Source: Rhizobium sp. Root1220 (GTDB lineage Bacteria > Pseudomonadota > Alphaproteobacteria > Rhizobiales > Rhizobiaceae). From it: a DNA stretch of 64,000 bases. The notes under the pieces were generated by a model. The model was not told where the DNA came from, did no database searches, and was given only the letters and a program-made list of their open reading frames with translations. Within the stretch, counting starts at the first letter, position 1. Each line of letters begins with the position of its first letter. Positions 33,301 to 40,615 of this stretch are shown here, one piece after another. The position numbers were made by a program, and so were the translations under genes. The stretch lies in NCBI RefSeq assembly GCF_001426265.1, contig NZ_LMDG01000033.1, forward strand, positions 1 to 64,000, written 5' to 3'.

Positions 33301-35351
33301 TCAACCGTCTGCGTCACCTTGGCGCCGTGCTTGTCGTTCACCTCGATCGTGTAGCGCAGCGTCAGCTGCTCGCCGGCCGCGAGATAGTCGAACACCAGAT
33401 CCCGCGCCGCGAAGGTCGCATTGACCTGGCCATTCGCAGAACCGGCAGCCTTCGTCACGCCGTCGATGTCCAGCGCATGCTCAAGCGCAAAATGGCTCAA
33501 AGGATTGAGGCCGCTCGTCACCCCGAGGGCCTGGAAGTCCGTCACCTTCGCGGAATGGCCGGTGTCGCTCAGATCCGCATCGCTGAAGTGGATCGAAAGA
33601 TGCGCAACGTCGTTCGACAGCGAAAGCGTCTTGCCGGCCTGCTCCGTCACGTTCGCCGTCGTCTGGGCGATCACAGGCGCATCGTTGGTACCGGTGACGG
33701 TGATCGTCACCACCTGCGTGCCCTTGCCGCCGTCATGGTCGTCAACCTCGACCGTGTAGCGCAGCGTCACCGTCTCGCCCCGGCCAAGATAATCGAAAGT
33801 CTTGTCGTCGGCGGCAAAGTTCCAGCCGATCGTGCCCGTCGCAGAGCCGGCCGCCTTCACGACCGTGCCCGTCTGCATGAAGGCCAGAAGCGCCGCCTGC
33901 GACGGAAGACCCGCCGAGATGCCGCTGACCGACACACCCGTGACCGAAGCCGTGTGGCCCGTGTCGTTCAGGTCCACATCCGTGAACGACAGCGTGCCCG
34001 AAGCCGTCCGGTCGTCTTCCGAACCCGTGACGCCCGTAAGCTCGCTGAACGACCCAGCACCGCCCGCCGTGATCACAGGCGCGTCGTTGGTGCCGGTGAT
34101 GGTGATGGTGATCGGCTGCTGCGCCGTGCCGTCCGACGAAGTGACAACCAGCGTATCGTGTACCGTCTGCCCAGCCGACAGACCCTGGACGACCTGCGAC
34201 CCGTTGTTCAGCGCATAGGTCCAAGCGCCGGTTTGCGCATTGAAGGTGAAGGTCCCGTATTGGCCGGTCTTTGCTTCCGTTTCCGGCTCCTGAAAATGTC
34301 CATCACCGGTGTCGCGGTCGCTGACGGTGAGCTGACCTTGAGCGGAGAGAGCTTCGCCGCTGTCTTCAACCACCACGCCGGCAGCAGAACCCGAAATCGA
34401 CGCCGTGTCGTTGGTGCCATGAACCTCCACGGTCCAGGTCTGCGAGGCTGAAGCCCCTGCATTGTCGGTCACGGTGAAGGTGAAGCTTTCCGATTGGAGA
34501 GTCTTGAGCCCTTCGATCGCACCGTCATTGGGCAGATAGGTATAGGCACCCGTGGCGCTGTTCAGCATCAGCGTGCCGTAGCTGCCAACCTTGATGATAT
34601 CGTAGTCGGGATTGCCGCTTTGCGGAACGCCGCCCGTGACGCTGTAGCGCAGCACATCGTTGCCATCGGCATCGAACCCAGGAAGCTTGCCGACGAATGG
34701 CGCGAAGTTGTCGTCCTCAGCCGTGTCGTTATAGACCAGCGACGTGATCGGTTGCATCTCCGGCAGATGATTGAAGCTTTCATCCTCGTCATTCTGCAAG
34801 AGGCCATCCGCCTGCTGCGTATCCTCCAGCAGTTGTGCCAAGTCGGTCGGCGCATCATCGTTCTGCTGGATCGCATCCTGGAATTCGGCGCCGGAGCTCG
34901 GGGGAGCAGAGCTTGCCGAATAGGAGCCGTCGGGACCGGCTGCGACGTTGATGTTGCTCTGTTCGAGAGCGGCGATCACCGCCTGCTGCGGCAACGCGAC
35001 TTCGCCGAGAAGGAAGGTCGGCACATGCAGGGCGCCGTTGACGATGACGATCTCGGTGCCGTCGGCTTGGACGAGAACCAGGTTGTTGCCTTCGATGCGG
35101 ATGTCGTCGATCGCCGCGTCGGCCGGCAGGTGGGCGATGTTGTTCTGATCCGGGACGACTTCGGCTGCAGCCACGACAGGCGCTGCCGGCACGCGATCGG
35201 TCTTTTCCGGTTGCTGGCTGCCAGCCTGCGCGACCTCAACGCCTTCAGCGGCGGAAGCCTGAAGCTGCGCATCCTCATGAATGTCCTGACGGAAGTCGTG
35301 CGAGACGTTTTCGCTGCCAATAGCGGAAATGCGCGGATCTTCGATAGACAT
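27303..35351 (-). CDS. Giant LapA/VCBS-type adhesin secreted by type I secretion
   Basis: 2,682 aa. The N-terminus is a retention module (IRIEGNNLVLVQADGTEIVIVNG) followed by VAAG at residues 136-139, which resembles the dialanine LapG cleavage site. About fifteen beta-sandwich repeats of VCBS/cadherin type follow, each marked by GTNDAP. Two copies of an alpha-helical insertion occur in the middle. A 19-residue repeat set rich in D-D-L-L-V-G-G and an RTX-like T1SS C-terminal target domain (VCA0849 type) end the protein. It should anchor in the outer membrane, mediate surface attachment and biofilm, and be exported by the TolC/ABC/HlyD trio nearby. ATG 35351 is chosen over an in-frame ATG 11 codons upstream because of the typical MSIEDPR start. 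Confidence 0.9.
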   Translation of the reverse strand: MSIEDPRISAIGSENVSHDFRQDIHEDAQLQASAAEGVEVAQAGSQQPEKTDRVPAAPVVAAAEVVPDQNNIAHLPADAAIDDIRIEGNNLVLVQADGTEIVIVNGALHVPTFLLGEVALPQQAVIAALEQSNINVAAGPDGSYSASSAPPSSGAEFQDAIQQNDDAPTDLAQLLEDTQQADGLLQNDEDESFNHLPEMQPITSLVYNDTAEDDNFAPFVGKLPGFDADGNDVLRYSVTGGVPQSGNPDYDIIKVGSYGTLMLNSATGAYTYLPNDGAIEGLKTLQSESFTFTVTDNAGASASQTWTVEVHGTNDTASISGSAAGVVVEDSGEALSAQGQLTVSDRDTGDGHFQEPETEAKTGQYGTFTFNAQTGAWTYALNNGSQVVQGLSAGQTVHDTLVVTSSDGTAQQPITITITGTNDAPVITAGGAGSFSELTGVTGSEDDRTASGTLSFTDVDLNDTGHTASVTGVSVSGISAGLPSQAALLAFMQTGTVVKAAGSATGTIGWNFAADDKTFDYLGRGETVTLRYTVEVDDHDGGKGTQVVTITVTGTNDAPVIAQTTANVTEQAGKTLSLSNDVAHLSIHFSDADLSDTGHSAKVTDFQALGVTSGLNPLSHFALEHALDIDGVTKAAGSANGQVNATFAARDLVFDYLAAGEQLTLRYTIEVNDKHGAKVTQTVDVVVTGTNDSPVIGLPGGGFVVEQAGHTGDTSNDTTSGKIGFADVDLSDGHTASVTGVLATGATGNAAPDYSKFLSVSVSEAAGSATGTIDWTFKAPDNTFDHLAKGEKLTLTYGVTLSDGHGGTDTTTVTVVVFGTNDAPVINGDSQISADVFEKGNLDAVGADMAADHRFEPTVNIDGFLATKLVSGVDMQGLLAQVQQQIGPKASVADAIATVWDYVDDHGSYYNNVLNEMSARLGIEYAKYLEAGGKPLLDVVAKYTPDGVDAGSAPDRLQSLHDNLLGNLDGASLIDKLLGAGQGSNANPVPGVYQAILDLLHANHLDGLLTRPIYSGNEGVTNNALAWDQQHGLVPVAGGQLVATDVDHDAHLTWSIAGPNTYGTISIDPATGKWVYLLIDGAAATQGLNEGETVQQIFTATVTDEHGATGTQQITLTIHGSNDAPVISLEGGDRDFVSLTEGNAGLSADGTLSVSDVDNNDVVAVSVTGVSATGSNIESRFTADQLKGFFSVDSGAVISGGAHAGDIHWKFNSGTEAFNFLPKGWQSIISYTVQVTDSHGGVDTHVVQVKLTGTNDAPVITSAPVSASVTEAGDLTGISDAGSGGGLSAHVALSTATTAAIALIATAPTAANFNAALHGIGHDLPAGGDALADRATAITVLWNALDDSYTSAGANQININQGFTQLGLAYVQYLKDGGAPLTDIIAKYAADGADADTLPDRLQSLHDNLLGNLTTYALTQRYGSDATLFDQYKAQVTAADASLLDRPYHSGTEGSDSDVRTWDQQHGYVSTAHGQFTATDVDLNHTLTWSISGSNTYGAMSIDASTGKWIYQLDDSRAGTQGLGAGETATETYTATVTDEYGATATQQVTITVHGSNDAPVVAAAVTTANYVEPNGSNIGKLDGYKIFSAANGFTVSDADVHNAGYKSVTVTADEGDRLFIRQSDQGGLKLNNGEITITQSEKSSNTLIITAADGHMMTEAEVKAILQKIIFHTGEHTAASETHHIAIVVEDADGGLSAPLGITVNVTGTNDAPTAYKDFSVTTGEDHAFAFTPQSVGDTKITFEDLDDDSGAQGGTLGQLTIASTHGVVTVNLAQYPGLKILSVDGVAVSEGGHGSYTGHSIVVEGAAGKNGPIDQLTDSDHGTGITFNPDANFNGQAIITLSYNDRGDDGLPASASAVQTITVNVTPENDAPHLALGQTTGLTIAEDTRLYFAETGAKNWVSSDPDQPYGTVQTVTLTLHVDAGGTFTASQYGLSGGFNIVTSDDGHTISITTTADSNNSRDAYAILNSLLRGDNHNPGNLNGIAFTPDHDYNGTVNVQYTLDDHGGIGGPTGLTDTGSFSINVTPVNDAPVLDLDSRAGATGNDLQMGVHEQTPMWFADYAKLSDVDSSDLQSLTATLTNRPDGAADTLYLNSNALALAALYHLTVSIGDNGVVSVTGNASVSTYESILRGLVYNNTSDNPSSHTDRVIDITVSDGDKSTTQHATIHVNPINDAPVLAGDLTASVEKGHSYVLTKSDVFFTDPDNTVVTFLVSNQQHGTIQVGGAAATSFTSADLLAGIVTFAHDNSAGNSAGFDIKVEDGNQDGSVPVSQPFHLDVTIPNAAPTVENVTILTDAKSNIDIPVAALLWHAHDAEGSALKFALPGNQPHVSYAQGSDHVNYVIQASVPGFHYMVSDGVNAPVTADVAVTGKSAFVATDHDDFFVAAGNNTYSLIAKGGDDVLIGGSSSTNVLYGDGQTESLTDGNDLLIGGNSATNTMWGGGGDDLLVGGKSATNVMWGGSGDDLLVGGSNATNEMHGGSGNDHFVLGTTATNLVDGDGGIDLLDFSAFGSGVNVALSSGSGSISTQFGTTVYSGIEGVIGTDFNDTLQGNSGENYLYGGAGQNTLTGGDGHDTFFIDASALSQLDPADIITDYKATGDSSDKLDVSSLLDALIAQQPGMSGADALSKLTATTTGNTTTLSITTSATDTHAVATLEHVDAGQAIKILFHDQDHTINSHNA
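27845..28085 (-). repeat. 19-residue (57-bp) repeats in the adhesin C-terminus
   Basis: Four to five units of the pattern N/D-D-L-L-V-G-G-x-x-ATN-x-M-W-G-G-x-G are present. They resemble a spread-out RTX calcium-binding repeat (GGxGxD) but have a fixed period of 19 instead of 9. They probably form a beta-roll that folds on calcium outside the cell. Confidence 0.75.
30940..31470 (-). repeat. Second copy of an alpha-helical insertion in the adhesin
   Basis: About 180 residues of helical sequence interrupt a VCBS-type domain. The copy shares PDRLQSLHDNLLGNL and TWDQQHG with the other copy at 32250-32870. It begins around LIATAPTAANFNAALHG. It is unlike the beta repeats around it. The function is unknown. 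Confidence 0.7.
32250..32870 (-). repeat. First copy of an alpha-helical insertion in the adhesin
   Basis: About 200 residues containing EMSARLGIEYAKYLEAGGKP, PDRLQSLHDNLLGNL and WDQQHG. Same architecture as the copy at 30940-31470, with about one third identical residues by eye. Both sit at the same place in a repeat unit, just before the strand LTWSI. Confidence 0.7.
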
Positions 35352-35688
35352 AACAAAATAACCCCAATGAGAAACTGGGGGCAATCAATTACGCCGACGT
35401 TACAAAAGCAATACTTCCTTAACCCTCCCGATATAGCCGGTTATGCTTCCACCCAAAAATGTTTAGAGACGGTTAACCGCGAAGCTGCCCGGGCGAGCGT
35501 TAAAACGCTAAAATTCGAATAAAATTAATGAAATACCAATGCCGACAACTGTCGAGGGACGAGGCATGGGCAGCGCGATTCGACAGGTAGAGCCCGATAA
35601 ATCGGCCGGACAAATTGCTCTTACAACGACCATGCGCGGGCCTCCTTCACAGGTGCCCGCGACAGGTTGACGATGGGTTGCCCGACCG
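35352..35688. other. Adhesin leader region and gene-free stretch
   Basis: 337 bases without a supported gene. On the minus strand, just before the adhesin ATG, CCCCA and TGGGG form a short stem around a 9-base loop (35361-35380); the 3' arm carries the G-run that would serve as ribosome site. The rest shows no clear structure. It should contain the adhesin promoter, in the AT-rich part near 35,400-35,540. Confidence 0.5.
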
Positions 35689-36468
35689 CTACCGCCCGGG
35701 TGCGACGAGGCAGAAGAATGCGCCTTCCGGATCACTGGCCTGAATGATCCAGCTGCCGCCCGGCACCTCCATCGGACCGTTCAGCAGCTTTCCGCCTCCC
35801 GCCTTGACGCGCTCGATGGCCGCGTCGATGGCCGGGACGTTGAAGTAGTAGCACCATGCCGCCATCGGAACGCCGGGCGGCTTTGTCATGATACCGCCGA
35901 CAGGCTTGCCGTGTTCGGCAAAGATCCGGTAGGTACCCATTTCGCCCATCTCGAGGTCACGATCCTTCGTCCAGCCGAAAATCTTAGAGTAGAAGGCGAA
36001 GGCCTCCTCGCCGTTTCCGGCATAGAGTTCGTGCCAGCCAATGTTCCCGGGGGCGCCCATCGGCGCTTCGGGAGGCGGATTGTCCATCGGCGCCGGGGTC
36101 ATGATGCAAACCACCGCGCCATGCGGATCGGCGACCACTGCAAATCGGCCGATCGTCGGGATGTCCTCCGGCTGGCGGCGTACGGTGCCGCCGTTTGCCG
36201 CGTAGTCCTTCGCGGACTTGTCGACGTCGTCGACGGCGATGTAACCGGTCCAGTTCGGCGGGATCCCCTGCCCCTCCAGTTCGGCCGGAAAATCCATCAT
36301 GCCGCCCACGCCCACGCCATCCGCCTCGAAGATGGTGTAGGGAGGCTGACCCGGAACGGTCATTTCCGAGGTCGTCCAGCCGACGACATTGCCGTAGAAT
36401 TTGACGGCCGCCTCGGTGTCGTGGGTCATCAACTCACACCAGATGAGCTTTCCATCTGTATCGGACAT
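35689..36468 (-). CDS. VOC-superfamily (glyoxalase-like) protein
   Basis: 259 aa from ATG 36468 behind AGGGAGAT; an earlier in-frame ATG at 36528 lacks this. There are two tandem betaalphabetabetabeta modules: WCELMTHDTEAAVKFYGNVVGWT and WHELYAGNGEEAFAFYSKIFGW, with Glu/His metal ligand candidates. VOC proteins include glyoxalases, dioxygenases and resistance proteins; no substrate can be named. It is in a minus-strand cluster with DUF1579 and DUF899 genes below a MarR regulator. Confidence 0.85.
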   Translation of the reverse strand: MSDTDGKLIWCELMTHDTEAAVKFYGNVVGWTTSEMTVPGQPPYTIFEADGVGVGGMMDFPAELEGQGIPPNWTGYIAVDDVDKSAKDYAANGGTVRRQPEDIPTIGRFAVVADPHGAVVCIMTPAPMDNPPPEAPMGAPGNIGWHELYAGNGEEAFAFYSKIFGWTKDRDLEMGEMGTYRIFAEHGKPVGGIMTKPPGVPMAAWCYYFNVPAIDAAIERVKAGGGKLLNGPMEVPGGSWIIQASDPEGAFFCLVAPGR

Positions 36469-36528
36469 CGTGATCTCCCTTTCACGCCCTCTGTTCTGTT
36501 TTGGTAGCGATGCCCACCAGGGGGCCAT

Positions 36529-36996
36529 CTATCGCCGGCGAGTGTATTGCGCTTCCATAAACTGCTTCCAAGAGCCGTCGGGCTGCCTGGCGGACGAGTT
36601 GAAGGTGCGATTGTCGCGATCGTGGAGGATGATCTGCTCGCGGTAGTCGGTGAGCTTTTTCGCATCGTCGAAATCGGGGCCGCTGGTATAGAGGTTCAGG
36701 ACCTTGCCGCCATCGGACACGTCGCCTTCGTAGACCCACATGTAGTCCATCATGCTGCCGATCCAGCTGCCGACATACTTGCCCTTCTCGGCGCTGTAGC
36801 CGAGGGTCAGAATGGTCGTGGCCGTGCCGCCTCCCGGCATCTGGCCGGAACCTTCCGCGACAAACCAGATTCCGTGCAGCGAACGGACGATTTCCGTCCA
36901 CCGCTCCTGCCCCGTCATCCCGGGGGCCGCGACATCCCAGATGCCCACCAGTTCCTCGAGGAATTCATGCTCCTTCAACACTTTCGCGTGCTGCAT
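36529..36996 (-). CDS. DUF1579 family protein
   Basis: 155 aa from ATG 36996 behind GGAGAAGG. It has the family's pattern: HEFLEELVGIWDVAA, GTATTILTLGYSAEKGKYVGSWI, RTFNSSARQPDGSWKQFMEAQYTRR. The fold is a beta barrel like a lipocalin. Function unknown. It lies between VOC and DUF899 genes, with which it often clusters in Rhizobiales. Confidence 0.8.
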   Translation of the reverse strand: MQHAKVLKEHEFLEELVGIWDVAAPGMTGQERWTEIVRSLHGIWFVAEGSGQMPGGGTATTILTLGYSAEKGKYVGSWIGSMMDYMWVYEGDVSDGGKVLNLYTSGPDFDDAKKLTDYREQIILHDRDNRTFNSSARQPDGSWKQFMEAQYTRRR

Positions 36997-37029
36997 CGTC
37001 CTTCTCCCTTGGGATGATGGTCGCAAATA

Positions 37030-37761
37030 TCAGTGACAGCAGGATGGCGACTTTTCCGCAGGCGCGTATTCGTCGTGACGTTTGATGAAATCCATCGTCG
37101 CGTCTTCGTTGCGGCCCTTGGGCGCCCGGTCGAGGATCATCAGGGTGCCGACCATTTCCTCCAGTCCGCGAGCGTAAGTAGAGTAGGTGTGGAAGATTTC
37201 ACCCCTCTCGTTCTTGTAAAAGGCACTGCAGCCCGGCAGCTCATCATTGGCATCGGCGGATCCGATGGGCGTGAAATTGTAGAAGACCTTGTCCCCGGAA
37301 AGATCCTCCTGGCTGAAGGAGACGTGGTAGTCGAAGTTGAAATCGTTGCCGAAAGACGACGCCCAGGGAAATCCCCAGCCCATTCGCGCCCTGTAGGCCT
37401 CGATCTTGGCGAGCGGCGCACGGGAAACGGCGACCCAGGTGACATCGTGGTTGTTGAGATGCGGCAAGGTTCCGTCAACATGGTCGGAGAGAAAGGAGCA
37501 GCCGGGGCAACCGGCGTCCCAATCCGGGCCGAGCATGAAGTGGTAGACCAGCAATTGGCTGCGACCATCGAAAAGGTCGGACAGGTTTTTCTTCCCCTGC
37601 GGCGTGTCGAAGACATAGTCCTTGTCGACCTTCACCCAGGGCAACGCCATGCGCGCGGCGTTGACTTTGTCCCTGAGACGCGTTGCTTCCTTCTCCTTCA
37701 AAAGCAGCGAGCGGCGGGCGTCGAGCCATTCTTCACGGGAAACGACTTGGTTCTGCATCAT
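37030..37761 (-). CDS. DUF899 family thioredoxin-like protein
   Basis: 243 aa. The typical start (VVSREEWLDARRSLLLKEKEATRLRDKV) and thioredoxin-like core (YHFMLGPDWDAGCPGCSFLSDHVDG) with CxGC-type Cys pair are present. It ends in CCH. The family is thought to be redox-related, without proven substrate. It is the first gene of the minus-strand cluster, divergent from a MarR gene with a 75-base shared promoter. Confidence 0.85.
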   Translation of the reverse strand: MMQNQVVSREEWLDARRSLLLKEKEATRLRDKVNAARMALPWVKVDKDYVFDTPQGKKNLSDLFDGRSQLLVYHFMLGPDWDAGCPGCSFLSDHVDGTLPHLNNHDVTWVAVSRAPLAKIEAYRARMGWGFPWASSFGNDFNFDYHVSFSQEDLSGDKVFYNFTPIGSADANDELPGCSAFYKNERGEIFHTYSTYARGLEEMVGTLMILDRAPKGRNEDATMDFIKRHDEYAPAEKSPSCCH

Positions 37762-37819
37762 GTGCGCCCTCCTCCGGCGCGACCGAGACGGTCCATTCTC
37801 CTTTTCCTTGACTATTTAC

Positions 37820-37831
37820 ATTGATATCAAT
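37820..37831. promoter_or_regulatory. Palindromic operator between DUF899 and marR
   Basis: ATTGATATCAAT is a perfect 12-bp palindrome 5 bases upstream of the MarR-family ATG (37837). MarR proteins bind such sites and often control both divergent directions. No DNA-binding test is available. Confidence 0.6.
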
Positions 37832-37836
37832 AGAAA

Positions 37837-38289
37837 ATGATCATGTCAAACGCGATAGAAATTCCCTTCTCGACAACGCTGCTGGTGCGAGACACCTGCC
37901 TGTGCCTGCATGTCCAGCGGGCGGCACGTGCTCTGGCACGACTTTTCGACGATGCGCTTCGCCCGGTAGGGCTGACGAATGGCCAGTTCTCACTGATGAT
38001 GTCGCTGAACCGACCCGAGCCGCCGCCGATGGGACCGGTGGCCAGCCTCCTTGCGATGGACCAGACGACGTTGACGGCGGCATTGAAACCCTTGCAGCGC
38101 AAGGGTTGGGTGATGGTCACTCCCAATCCGAAGGACCGGCGCGGACGGCTGCTCAGCCTGACGCCGGAAGGCAAGGCTGTGCTCCTGACGGCATTGCCGA
38201 TCTGGGAGGACACGCACGCGAGCCTTGAAGCGGCTTTGCCGGGCGGTAACGCCGGCAAGCTGCGGCAGGATCTGCAAGCGCTTGCCTAG
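37837..38289 (+). CDS. MarR-family transcriptional regulator
   Basis: 150 aa. The winged helix is at about 40-105: LTNGQFSLMMSLNRP, MDQTTLTAALKPLQRKGWV, NPKDRRGRLLSLTPEG. A Cys pair near residue 20 (RDTCLCLHVQR) could sense oxidants. It diverges from the DUF899 cluster and likely controls it. An ATG two codons later is an alternative start. Its stop overlaps the stop of the RES gene on the other strand. Confidence 0.88.
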   Translation: MIMSNAIEIPFSTTLLVRDTCLCLHVQRAARALARLFDDALRPVGLTNGQFSLMMSLNRPEPPPMGPVASLLAMDQTTLTAALKPLQRKGWVMVTPNPKDRRGRLLSLTPEGKAVLLTALPIWEDTHASLEAALPGGNAGKLRQDLQALA

Positions 38290-39041
38290 CTGCGTGAGAT
38301 ACGCGGGTCGCTTGCGAAGTTTTCGCGGGAAAAGCCGATCCTCGCTCTCGGAAATTCGCAGATTGCCTGAACGCCGGTCGCCGAGAGGCGGATGCGCCAT
38401 GTCTGCCGCTCCACCGGTTCTCGCGCCGCGAAGCCGAACGCGCTCAACAGCGCGATATTCCGACCATGCTGCGGATCTCGAATGGATTCGTAGAGGACAG
38501 CCTGACAGCCGGCCTCCCGAGCAGCGTCGGCCAGCGTCTGGCAGGGTGCATAGTTCAGCGGATCGGCCCAGAGGGCGCGGTCGGCATCCAAAGGCGGCCT
38601 GGTAAGGTCGATCGCAGTCGCTGTGGCGATCGCGACCGCGAAGGCGGTGTATTCGGCGGCATTGGCGGGGAGCGGTGTCCGGGGAGACTCGGAGAAGAAC
38701 AGCAAACGGTAGAAAGCCATCTCGGCAAGCGCCGTCTCCACCTTGCCGGAAGCATAGAAGACGCCGAGCGTGCGCCCTGCCCTGCGGAAGCGCGAGCCAT
38801 GAGGGTAGACGGCGCCATAGCGGAACGGGGTTGAAAGAAGGTAGTCAAGCCCGGCACATTCGGGTGGCAGGGAAGGCTTGCTTTCCTCAAGCACGCTCTC
38901 GAGCAGCGCCTGCTCTTCCAATGTATCGACGATCTTCAGCGTCGAGATCTGATGCTGTGCCTCGACCAAGCGCCAGAAGCGGCCCGAGACCGGGCGCGCC
39001 TCAGACGACAGCACGGCGGGCGTCCAGGTAGGCAAGGACAT
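38286..39041 (-). CDS. RES-domain toxin (NAD+ phosphorylase family)
   Basis: 251 aa. The RES triad is visible: Arg in FWRLVE, Glu in ASGKVETALAEM, Ser in YESIRDPQHGRNIALLSAFG. Toxins of this family (MbcT, ParT) destroy NAD+ or modify proteins. The gene starts 41 bases inside the antitoxin gene, as usual for this pair. Confidence 0.88.
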   Translation of the reverse strand: MSLPTWTPAVLSSEARPVSGRFWRLVEAQHQISTLKIVDTLEEQALLESVLEESKPSLPPECAGLDYLLSTPFRYGAVYPHGSRFRRAGRTLGVFYASGKVETALAEMAFYRLLFFSESPRTPLPANAAEYTAFAVAIATATAIDLTRPPLDADRALWADPLNYAPCQTLADAAREAGCQAVLYESIRDPQHGRNIALLSAFGFAAREPVERQTWRIRLSATGVQAICEFPRARIGFSRENFASDPRISRS

Positions 39042-39384
39042 CGGTCAATCCGGAAATGCTGACGATCTTTTCGAGCGGGGAAGCGCCGAGCGCGGTGTTC
39101 ATGTTGCGCAGCCACTGCCGGGCAACGGCCTCGTCGCCGCCGACGATCGCATCAAGCGAACGGAACAGACGAACGAGCAGAACGGCGAGCTCAAAGGACT
39201 TGGAGCCGCGCTCCAGCATGTAGTCTTGCCGCTTCATGCGCGAGACAGTGGCCTCCGAAAGGCCGAGAACGCCGGATAGCGTGCGCGCGCTGATGCCGAG
39301 ACGATCGGCGGCGTTGACAGCAGCCTTGGTAACAACCGCAGCTTCCGAGGCCTGCACACCAGAGATCGCGTTTGCTATAGCCAT
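39001..39384 (-). CDS. Xre/MbcA/ParS-type antitoxin (DUF2384)
   Basis: 127 aa from ATG 39384 behind GGAAAGGA; the frame to 39453 is not coding. An N-terminal Xre-like helix-turn-helix (ISARTLSGVLGLSEATVSRMKRQDYMLERGSKSFELAVLLVRLF) precedes the C-terminal antitoxin helix (ALGASPLEKIVSISGLTDVLAYLDARRAVV), which closes the active site of the RES toxin. The pair is a complete type II toxin-antitoxin unit. Confidence 0.9.
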   Translation of the reverse strand: MAIANAISGVQASEAAVVTKAAVNAADRLGISARTLSGVLGLSEATVSRMKRQDYMLERGSKSFELAVLLVRLFRSLDAIVGGDEAVARQWLRNMNTALGASPLEKIVSISGLTDVLAYLDARRAVV

Positions 39385-39475
39385 GGTCACATCCTTTCCT
39401 TGGAAAGAATATAGCGATTTTATTTCAGATGAAAAGGGCGCCATGCACCGCATGGCGCTCTTTTGCTTAAGCTGC

Positions 39476-39898
39476 TCAGGCGACCGTGACTGGAACTTCA
39501 GTCGAGGTGCGCATGGCGTGGCTGTAGGGGCATACGATGTGGGCGGCAGCGGCCAGCTTTTCAGCAGTCGCCTTGTCCAAACCGGGAATATTGACGGTCA
39601 GGGCGACCTCGATACCGAAACCGGCACCGTCTTCGCGCGGGCCGATACCGACAGTGGCGCTGACAGTCGTGTCTTCCGGAATCTTGACCTTTTCCTTTGC
39701 GGCGACAAATTTCAGGGCACCGAGGAAGCAGGCCGAGTAGCCGGCTGCAAAGAGCTGTTCCGGATTGGTGCCGGTCGCGCCGTCGCCGCCGAGCTCCTTG
39801 GGAACGGTCAGCGTGACATCGAGAACGCCGTTTTCGGAAACGGCGCGGCCCGCGCGGCCACCGGTGGCGGAAGCTTTGGTCGTGTAGAGGATTGGCAT
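39476..39898 (-). CDS. ohr: Organic hydroperoxide resistance protein (Ohr, OsmC family)
   Basis: 140 aa. The two catalytic Cys are in YSACFLGAL and HIVCPYSHAM. Ohr reduces organic hydroperoxides with lipoyl-protein electrons. It diverges from ohrR with a 118-base control region. Confidence 0.93.
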   Translation of the reverse strand: MPILYTTKASATGGRAGRAVSENGVLDVTLTVPKELGGDGATGTNPEQLFAAGYSACFLGALKFVAAKEKVKIPEDTTVSATVGIGPREDGAGFGIEVALTVNIPGLDKATAEKLAAAAHIVCPYSHAMRTSTEVPVTVA

Positions 39899-39934
39899 GT
39901 CAGTCTCCTTTGCGTTGGGGTTGGATTTTGTATA

Positions 39935-39957
39935 TTGCGCAATTAAATTGTACGCAA
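39935..39957. promoter_or_regulatory. OhrR operator
   Basis: TTGCG and CGCAA arms enclose an AT-rich core with CAATT / AATTG, 23 bp in total, between ohr and ohrR. This fits the AATT-rich OhrR boxes described in alphaproteobacteria. Confidence 0.65.
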
Positions 39958-40016
39958 GTTACTTTTGCAAATTGCATTCGGAATCTTTAAAGACGACACT
40001 GCCACCCTGAGGAACG

Positions 40017-40490
40017 ATGACAATGAAAGCGCGGACGGCAAAGACGATGAAAATACCGGACGGAGAAAAGCGGCTGGAAAGACAGCTATGCTTTGCGGTC
40101 TACTCAACGGCGCACGCATTCACGCGCGCCTACAAGTCGATCCTCGACAAGGTCGGTCTCACCTACCCGCAATATCTGGTCATGCTGGTGCTGTGGGAAA
40201 AGTCGGAGCTGCCGGTAAAGACGATCGGGGAGCAGCTTGATCTTGATTCCGGCACGCTCTCGCCGCTGCTGAAACGCCTGGAGCACAACGGCCTGATCAC
40301 CCGGACGCGCGATGCCCGCGACGAACGGCAGGTCATCGTCTCACTGACACCAAAGGGGCAGGCGATGCGCAGCGAGATCGACATAATCATGACATCAATC
40401 GGTGACGCTACCGGATGCACTCTCGACGAGATGGCAACAATTCGGGAAGCGCTGCAAAGGCTGCGTGGAAATCTGACCGCGACGGCATAG
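40017..40490 (+). CDS. ohrR: OhrR, peroxide-sensing MarR-family repressor
   Basis: 157 aa (ATG 40017; ATG 40023 is an alternative). The reactive Cys is in RQLCFAVYS and the winged helix is about residues 55-110 (LDLDSGTLSPLLKRLEHNGLITRTRDARDERQV). It represses the divergent ohr until oxidised. Confidence 0.92.
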   Translation: MTMKARTAKTMKIPDGEKRLERQLCFAVYSTAHAFTRAYKSILDKVGLTYPQYLVMLVLWEKSELPVKTIGEQLDLDSGTLSPLLKRLEHNGLITRTRDARDERQVIVSLTPKGQAMRSEIDIIMTSIGDATGCTLDEMATIREALQRLRGNLTATA

Positions 40491-40615
40491 TTTGCAAGCG
40501 CCGAGGCCGAGTGCCGATTGCGCACGGCTGCGGCCGAGGACGGCGTCGAGCCCGCAGCCGCCGCACGTGGCTCAAATGTGATGAGCGGCACGACTGCCGC
40601 CCATCCGAATCCCGA

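Noticed and set aside
29193..34451. Two long plus-strand open frames (about 915 and 730 codons) opposite the adhesin gene
   Set aside because: They are antisense shadows of a GC-rich repetitive gene: Arg/Val-rich with no domain, signal or ribosome site, and the opposite frame has clear VCBS repeats.
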